DNA of 64,000 nt from Nonomuraea roseoviolacea subsp. carminata (GTDB lineage: Bacteria; Actinomycetota; Actinomycetes; Streptosporangiales; Streptosporangiaceae). The stretch is taken from positions 806,001 through 870,000 of the forward strand of contig NZ_JAMZEC010000001.1 of the NCBI RefSeq assembly GCF_024172185.1, given 5' to 3'. Position numbers and translations under genes: made by a program. This document shows positions 60,451 to 64,000 of the stretch, piece after piece. The notes under the pieces are model-generated. The model was not told the DNA's origin, did no database searches, and saw only the letters and a list, made by a program, of their open reading frames with translations. How positions within the stretch are numbered: position 1 is the first letter of the stretch; each line of letters begins with the position of its first letter.

Positions 60451-60472
60451 TGAGCGAGTACTCACTCGCTCA
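60451..60472. promoter_or_regulatory. TetR-type operator of exporter pair B
   Basis: Perfect 9-bp arms TGAGCGAGT and ACTCGCTCA are separated by four bases (ACTC). The site lies 15 bases upstream of the tetR start, and its form (GAGTNNNNACTC core) is characteristic of TetR-family operators. Confidence 0.8.
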
Positions 60473-60550
60473 ACCTATTTAACCCTCTCGCCCCGTTATG
60501 ACGCAGTGTTATGACTCGGTGGCGAGCCGGCGCGGACTGGCGAAGGCCGC

Positions 60551-60744
60551 TCAGAGTGAGCTCAGGGTCCCCTGGTGGAAGTACACCCGCCAGCCGTCCC
60601 CGGACCGGCGCCACACGGAGCTGCGGCGGGCGCGGCGCCCGGCGTTGTCGCTGACGTAGGTCAGGTGGACGATGTCGGGCGGTCGAGAAGCCGGAGCTCC
60701 CCGGCGATGGCGGCCTGTATCGGATCTGTCCGCTCGTCCGTCAT
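60551..60744 (-). pseudogene. DUF4440/SnoaL-like protein, internally deleted
   Basis: An intact N-terminus (MTDERTDPIQAAIAGELRLLDRP) and an intact C-terminus (DIVHLTYVSDNAGRRARRSS, then WRVYFHQGTLSSL and stop) are typical of a DUF4440 protein of about 120 residues. They are joined after only about 64 codons in different frames: the 194-base span is not a multiple of three. The middle (about 180-200 bases) has been lost. It is a relic; no active-site region remains. Confidence 0.8.
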
Positions 60745-60782
60745 GCCATGGACCCTAAGGGCTCCGCGCCCTGCCCGGCGGT

Positions 60783-61697
60783 TCAGGCCGCGACGAGTCC
60801 GGCCGAGGCCAGGACGCGCAGATGTTCCAGCAGGCCCCGGGGGGTGTCGGCGAGCGGCTGGACGCAGACGTGGTCCGCTCCTGCGTCGAGGTGCTCCCGT
60901 ACGCGCCCGATCACGGTGTCCGGCTCGCCCCACACCACGATGGCGTCGACCAGCGCGTCGCTGCCGCCGCCGGACACGTCCTCCTCGGACCAGCCCAGGT
61001 CGCGCAGGTTGTTGGCGTAGTTCGGCAGGCCCAGGTAGAGCGCCATGAACCGGCGGGCGATCCCCCGCGCCCGCTCCGGGTCCGTGTCGAGCACCACGGT
61101 CTGCTCCGGCGCCAGCACCGGGCCCGCGCCGAGGACCTCGCGGGCGCGGGCGGTGTGGTCGGGGGTGACGAAGTAGGGATGCGCGCCCTGGGCGCGCCGG
61201 GCGGCGAGCTCCAGCATCCTGGGCCGGAGCGCGGCCAGCAGCCGCGGCGGCGGTTCCGGCAGCGGGCCGCCGTACTCCGCGGCGTCCATGGCGTCGAGGT
61301 AGGCGTTCATCGCCGCGAACGGCCTGCGGTAGTCGTGGCCTCTCGCCGACACCGTGGGCGCGTGGCTGACCCCCAGACCGAGCACGAACCGTCCGCCGGA
61401 CGCCTCCGCGAGGGTGTTCGCGCCGTTGGCGGTCGCGACGGCGTCGCGGGCCCAGATGTTGGCGATCCCGGTGGCGACCGTCAGCCGATGCGTCGCGCCG
61501 AGCAGGATGGACGCGTGGGTCAGCACCTCCTTGCCGGTCGGGGTCTCCCCGATCCAGAGCGCACCGTAGCCCAGGCTCTCGATGTGGGCGGCCACCTCGC
61601 GCCCCACCGAGGCGGCTTGCCCGCTCAGCGTGCTGTTCCAGACCCCTACGCGTCCCAGGCGCCGCTTCAACGCCTCGGCCTCGCCCGCATCCGTCAT
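60783..61697 (-). CDS. LLM-class F420-dependent oxidoreductase (TIGR03620-like)
   Basis: 304 residues from the ATG at 61697, with GGAGG five bases ahead; the preceding GTG is too close. Luciferase-like TIM-barrel features: GRVGVWNSTLSGQAASVGREVAAHIESLGYGALWIGE, TVATGIANIWARDAVATANGANTLAEASGGRFVLGLGVSH and VWGEPDTVIGRVREHLDAGADHVCVQ. It should use reduced F420 or FMN. It is divergent from the P450/peptide genes across about 170 bases; a link is possible but not shown. Confidence 0.9.
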   Translation of the reverse strand: MTDAGEAEALKRRLGRVGVWNSTLSGQAASVGREVAAHIESLGYGALWIGETPTGKEVLTHASILLGATHRLTVATGIANIWARDAVATANGANTLAEASGGRFVLGLGVSHAPTVSARGHDYRRPFAAMNAYLDAMDAAEYGGPLPEPPPRLLAALRPRMLELAARRAQGAHPYFVTPDHTARAREVLGAGPVLAPEQTVVLDTDPERARGIARRFMALYLGLPNYANNLRDLGWSEEDVSGGGSDALVDAIVVWGEPDTVIGRVREHLDAGADHVCVQPLADTPRGLLEHLRVLASAGLVAA

Positions 61698-61867
61698 CAC
61701 GTCCTCCGCCGGCCTGTCACCGTGGGCCGCCTCCGGCCCGCCCCGGTCTCACGATAGGCAGCGGGACGTCTTCGCAGGTCAACGGCCGATTCATGACTTG
61801 CCGCGTTCTCTCCTGACGGGGTGCGCCCGGTCCGGGGATCTCAGGCATTGACCGGGAGAAAAACGTG

Positions 61868-62020
61868 ATGGATAGTCACGTTGTCCTTTCGACCAGCAAG
61901 GCCAGCGAGGATGGTGAGGGAGTCGTGCGACTGTTGCGTCACGTTGCCGCCCGTCTTGTCGGCAAGGTCCGCGTCAGCGGCAAGTACCCGTACTGGCCGT
62001 ACCACGGCGGCGGCAAGTAA
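61868..62020 (+). CDS. Putative RiPP precursor peptide (50 aa, aromatic C-terminal core)
   Basis: Starting at the ATG at 61868 (GGGAG nine bases upstream; a GTG at 61865 is an alternative) there are 50 codons and a TAA at 62018. The first 37 or so residues look like a leader: an acidic stretch (SKASEDGEG) and an amphipathic helix (VVRLLRHVAARLVGKVRV). The C-terminus is KYPYWPYHGGGK, with Tyr40, Tyr42, Trp43, Tyr45 and His46 in seven residues. A cytochrome P450 gene begins 14 bases later. Short peptide plus P450 is the layout of biarylitides and tryptorubin-type atropopeptides, in which the P450 crosslinks Tyr, Trp and His side chains. No homologue was looked up, so the assignment rests on context. 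Confidence 0.72.
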   Translation: MDSHVVLSTSKASEDGEGVVRLLRHVAARLVGKVRVSGKYPYWPYHGGGK

Positions 62021-62034
62021 GCAGCACCCGCCGG

Positions 62035-63393
62035 TTGGACCCGGCACGCCCGCCGGGGCCTCGCGGCCACTGGCTGATGGGCAACGCCGCCGCGTACGAG
62101 AAGGACCGCGCCGGCTTCCTGCGCCGTCATCACCGTGACTACGGCGACGTGTTCTCCTTCGACGAGCGGATCGTCTTCACCGTTGATCCGCGACTCGCCC
62201 ACCAGGTCCTGACCGCCACCAACCGGGACTACGTCACGGAGCCGGCGCCGTTCGCCGGGTCGTCTGCTCCGGGCGACGCGGGTGAGGCGGCCCGCCCGTG
62301 GATGCGGGCGCGCCGCGTGCTGCGTCCCGCCGTGGCCGACGCCGCGCCGATGGTCACGGGCATGGACGGGCGGTTCGTCGCGATCCTGGACGACGTGCTG
62401 GACCGGACGGCGGGCCGCGAGGCCGAGGTGCTGCCGCTGATGCTCGACGTCGCCGGGCGGGCCGTGGCCGAGCTGTGCCTCGGCGAGGACGCGGCGGGCG
62501 TCCCGGACCTGCTGGCGGCCGTCAACGCGGCGCTGCTGCCGTTCGAGGACGCGGGCTACCAGCTTCCCGCGTGGATCCCGTCGCCGCGCAACCGCCGGTT
62601 CTTCCGCGTCCATCGCCGTACGTCCGAGACCCTGACCGGGCTGGTGCGCGCGCGACGACGCGCCGGGGCCGCCCTCACGCCGCCCCGGGACCTGCTGGAC
62701 GTCCTGCTCGCGGCGGGTCCGGCGATGAGCGACGGGGCGGTGACGTCCGCGCTGTGGACCGTGCTGATCGGCGGGCACGGGGTGCCCGCGGCGGCGCTGA
62801 CCTCCGTGGTCCGCGAGCTCGCGATGCGCCCCGACCTGACCGCCGCCCTCGCGCACGAAGCCGCCCGACTGGACGAAGCCGAGCGGCCGGGCGGAGGCGA
62901 GCGGCCGGGCGGAGGCGGGCGGCCGGGGCCGGGCAGGGGAACAGACGGGGCGGGGTGTCCGCGGGCGCGGCTGCCGCTGGCCGAGGCGGTCGTCCATGAG
63001 GTCCTGCGGCTGTGCCCGCCCGCGTGGACGATGACGCGGGTCGCGTGCGCCGCCGTCGACTTCGGCCGGTGGCGGTTGCGTCCGGGGGACGAGGTGCTGT
63101 CCATCCCGTACCTGATCCACCGCGACCCGCGCTGGTGGCCCGACCCGGACGTCTTCGACCCGTCCCGGTGGCCCGCCGTGCGGCCCGCGCCCGGCACGTA
63201 CCTGCCGTTCGGCTCCGGCCCCCGGCGCTGCCTGGGCGCGGCGGCGGCGCTGCGCCAGCTCACCCTCGCGGCGTCCCACATCGCCCGGCGCTTCCACGTA
63301 CGCGCGCCGGACGCGGCCGCCGCGGAGCCCGCGTTCTGCGGCCGCCTCGCGCCGGCGGGCCTGCGTGCGGCGTTCCACCCCGTCGAGCCCTGA
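62035..63393 (+). CDS. Cytochrome P450, candidate crosslinking enzyme for the adjacent peptide
   Basis: 452 residues from a TTG at 62035. The heme-binding loop is FGSGPRRCLG (Cys ligand), the ExxR pair is in VVHEVLRL, and PWMRARRVLRP is the C-helix. The I-helix reads VLIGGHGVPAAALTS: the usual acid and threonine (AGxE/D-T) are missing, which suits a P450 that couples aromatic rings rather than inserting oxygen. A Gly/Arg/Pro-rich insert (ERPGGG repeated, about residues 280-305) precedes the K-helix. It needs ferredoxin and reductase supplied elsewhere. It is convergent with the MarR gene. Confidence 0.92.
   Translation: MDPARPPGPRGHWLMGNAAAYEKDRAGFLRRHHRDYGDVFSFDERIVFTVDPRLAHQVLTATNRDYVTEPAPFAGSSAPGDAGEAARPWMRARRVLRPAVADAAPMVTGMDGRFVAILDDVLDRTAGREAEVLPLMLDVAGRAVAELCLGEDAAGVPDLLAAVNAALLPFEDAGYQLPAWIPSPRNRRFFRVHRRTSETLTGLVRARRRAGAALTPPRDLLDVLLAAGPAMSDGAVTSALWTVLIGGHGVPAAALTSVVRELAMRPDLTAALAHEAARLDEAERPGGGERPGGGGRPGPGRGTDGAGCPRARLPLAEAVVHEVLRLCPPAWTMTRVACAAVDFGRWRLRPGDEVLSIPYLIHRDPRWWPDPDVFDPSRWPAVRPAPGTYLPFGSGPRRCLGAAAALRQLTLAASHIARRFHVRAPDAAAAEPAFCGRLAPAGLRAAFHPVEP
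62880..62935. repeat. Low-complexity repeat within the P450 gene
   Basis: The unit GAGCGGCCGGGCGGAGGC is present twice, followed by a diverged copy (GGGCGGCCGGGGCC). It encodes ERPGGGERPGGGGRPG, in frame, between the I-helix region and the K-helix. This insertion is not part of the P450 fold. Confidence 0.75.
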
Positions 63394-63468
63394 TCACAGG
63401 CGCCCGACGAGCCTCTTGAGCGGACGGACCCCGTAAGCGGGCGGGCCTCATGAACGGGCGCCTCGTGA
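63394..63468. terminator. Long-range hairpin between P450 and marR
   Basis: AGGCGCCCG at 63398 pairs with CGGGCGCCT at 63455, and flanking TCAC/GTGA lengthen the stem with one bulged base. It lies between convergent genes. The 48-base loop is long, so it is only a tentative terminator. Confidence 0.4.
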
Positions 63469-63479
63469 GAGGCGGGAGG

Positions 63480-63920
63480 TCAGTCGGCGGGGAGGCCGGT
63501 GCGGCGGGCGAGCGTGCTCAGAGTGACGCGCAGCGTCTCCGCCCCCTCCTGGTCGAGCCCCTCCAAGAGCTCCGCGTCGAGCTCGGCCGCCGCCCGCGCG
63601 CACTCGGCCAGCAGGTCGCGCCCCTCGGCCGTCAGCGTGAGGATCTGCCGGCGCCGGTCGGACGGGTCGCGCTCGCGCCGCACCGCCCCCAGCTCCTCCA
63701 GCCGGTCGGCGAGCGAGACCACCAGACTGGGCGCCACGCTCATGATCTTGGCGACGTCGAGCTGGGAGGCCGCCACCCCGGAGTCGAGCACCGCCAGCAG
63801 TCCCACGTGCTTGGGCTTGAGGTCGTGGGCCGCCAGGCGCGCCGTGAACCGGTCGGTCAGCACGGCCCCGAGCGTGCCGAGCCGGAAGGTGAGCGTCGAG
63901 GTGAGCTTGACGGCGTTCAT
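63480..63920 (-). CDS. MarR-family transcriptional regulator
   Basis: 146 residues with the winged helix of MarR: HDLKPKHVGLLAVLDSGVAASQLDVAKIMSVAPSLVVSLADRLEELGAVRRERDPSDRRRQILTLT. The start is the ATG at 63920. A strong palindrome lies between it and a divergent gene that runs off the window, which is the usual autoregulated arrangement. Its convergent orientation to the P450 gives no evidence that it controls the peptide locus. Confidence 0.92.
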   Translation of the reverse strand: MNAVKLTSTLTFRLGTLGAVLTDRFTARLAAHDLKPKHVGLLAVLDSGVAASQLDVAKIMSVAPSLVVSLADRLEELGAVRRERDPSDRRRQILTLTAEGRDLLAECARAAAELDAELLEGLDQEGAETLRVTLSTLARRTGLPAD

Positions 63921-63943
63921 GGTGGCAATGCTACCGTCTCTTC

Positions 63944-63964
63944 ATCATTCAGCTTCTGAACGAT
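63944..63964. promoter_or_regulatory. MarR-type operator
   Basis: The arms ATCATTCAG and CTGAACGAT (eight of nine positions complementary) flank a three-base centre. The site is between the MarR start and the divergent ATG at 63979. Confidence 0.7.
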
Positions 63965-63978
63965 TTGGAACGTGAATC

Positions 63979-64000
63979 ATGCTTGACGCCACCACCGTGC
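63979..64000 (+). CDS. Start of a gene divergent from marR (partial)
   Basis: Only seven codons (MLDATTV) lie within the window. GGAAC precedes the ATG and the MarR-type palindrome lies 15 bases upstream, so it is likely the target of the MarR regulator. Nothing can be said about its function. Confidence 0.4.

Noticed and set aside
61841-62047. Minus-strand small frame opposite the peptide gene (68 codons)
   Set aside because: It covers the same bases, but the plus-strand peptide has a ribosome-binding site and a P450 directly downstream, while this frame has no context of its own.

Overview
This is a very GC-rich actinomycete window. The gene families point towards the Streptosporangiaceae (for example Nonomuraea), although nothing in the sequence fixes the genus. 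They include an XRE/DUF5753 regulator paired with a DUF397 protein, an F420-type luciferase-like oxidoreductase, DmdR/IdeR-like iron boxes, CebR/CelR-type operators and many GTG/TTG starts. The window holds about 60 credible protein genes, one tRNA, one insertion sequence and several operator-like palindromes. There is no CRISPR array and no rRNA.

Layout. 0-6 kb: a partial phosphatase, a WhiJ-like regulatory locus (XRE, DUF397, divergent ATPase) and a helicase-associated protein. 6-10 kb: a ferric-siderophore importer, with a binding protein divergent from two permeases and an ATPase and two iron boxes between them. 10-11 kb: an IS5/IS427-like element inserted in a tandem-repeat array. 11-20 kb: housekeeping-like genes, a two-component system and an isolated second-type secY. 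20-26 kb: a TetR/UvrA-like resistance pair, a DUF1445 lyase, a LysR regulator and a CAU tRNA. 26-36 kb: an AraC regulator, a small secreted protein, an EndoH-like glycosidase and a compact polyketide locus (iterative type I PKS, KAS III-like acyltransferase, MFS exporter). 36.8-47 kb: a tightly overlapping glycan operon (membrane protein, GT2, CofD/YvcK-like protein, HAD phosphatase, nucleotidyltransferase, flippase, GT4, GT2) followed by a family 8 polysaccharide lyase. Two perfect CebR/CelR-type operators precede the operon. 47-60 kb: two ABC exporter pairs, a truncated FtsX-like protein and a three-gene low-GC module with a lipoprotein. 60-64 kb: a deletion pseudogene, a luciferase-like oxidoreductase, a 50-residue aromatic-rich peptide gene beside a cytochrome P450, and a MarR regulator.

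How the genes may work together. The strongest candidate for an undescribed system is 61868-63393. There a 50-aa peptide ends in an aromatic cluster (YPYWPYH) and is followed 14 bases later by a P450 whose I-helix lacks the usual acid/alcohol pair. This is the layout of P450-crosslinked RiPPs such as biarylitides and atropopeptides. The second candidate is the 36.8-44.7 kb glycan operon: a CofD-fold transferase with a nucleotidyltransferase resembles the CofC/CofD logic of F420 synthesis, but sits among polysaccharide genes and under a cellulose-response-type operator. A third is the 53.1-55.9 kb operon, whose architecture and GC break resemble a secreted polymorphic effector with an associated lipoprotein.

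A recurring oddity is tandem duplication of gene 3' ends, including the stop codon, at several unrelated loci.
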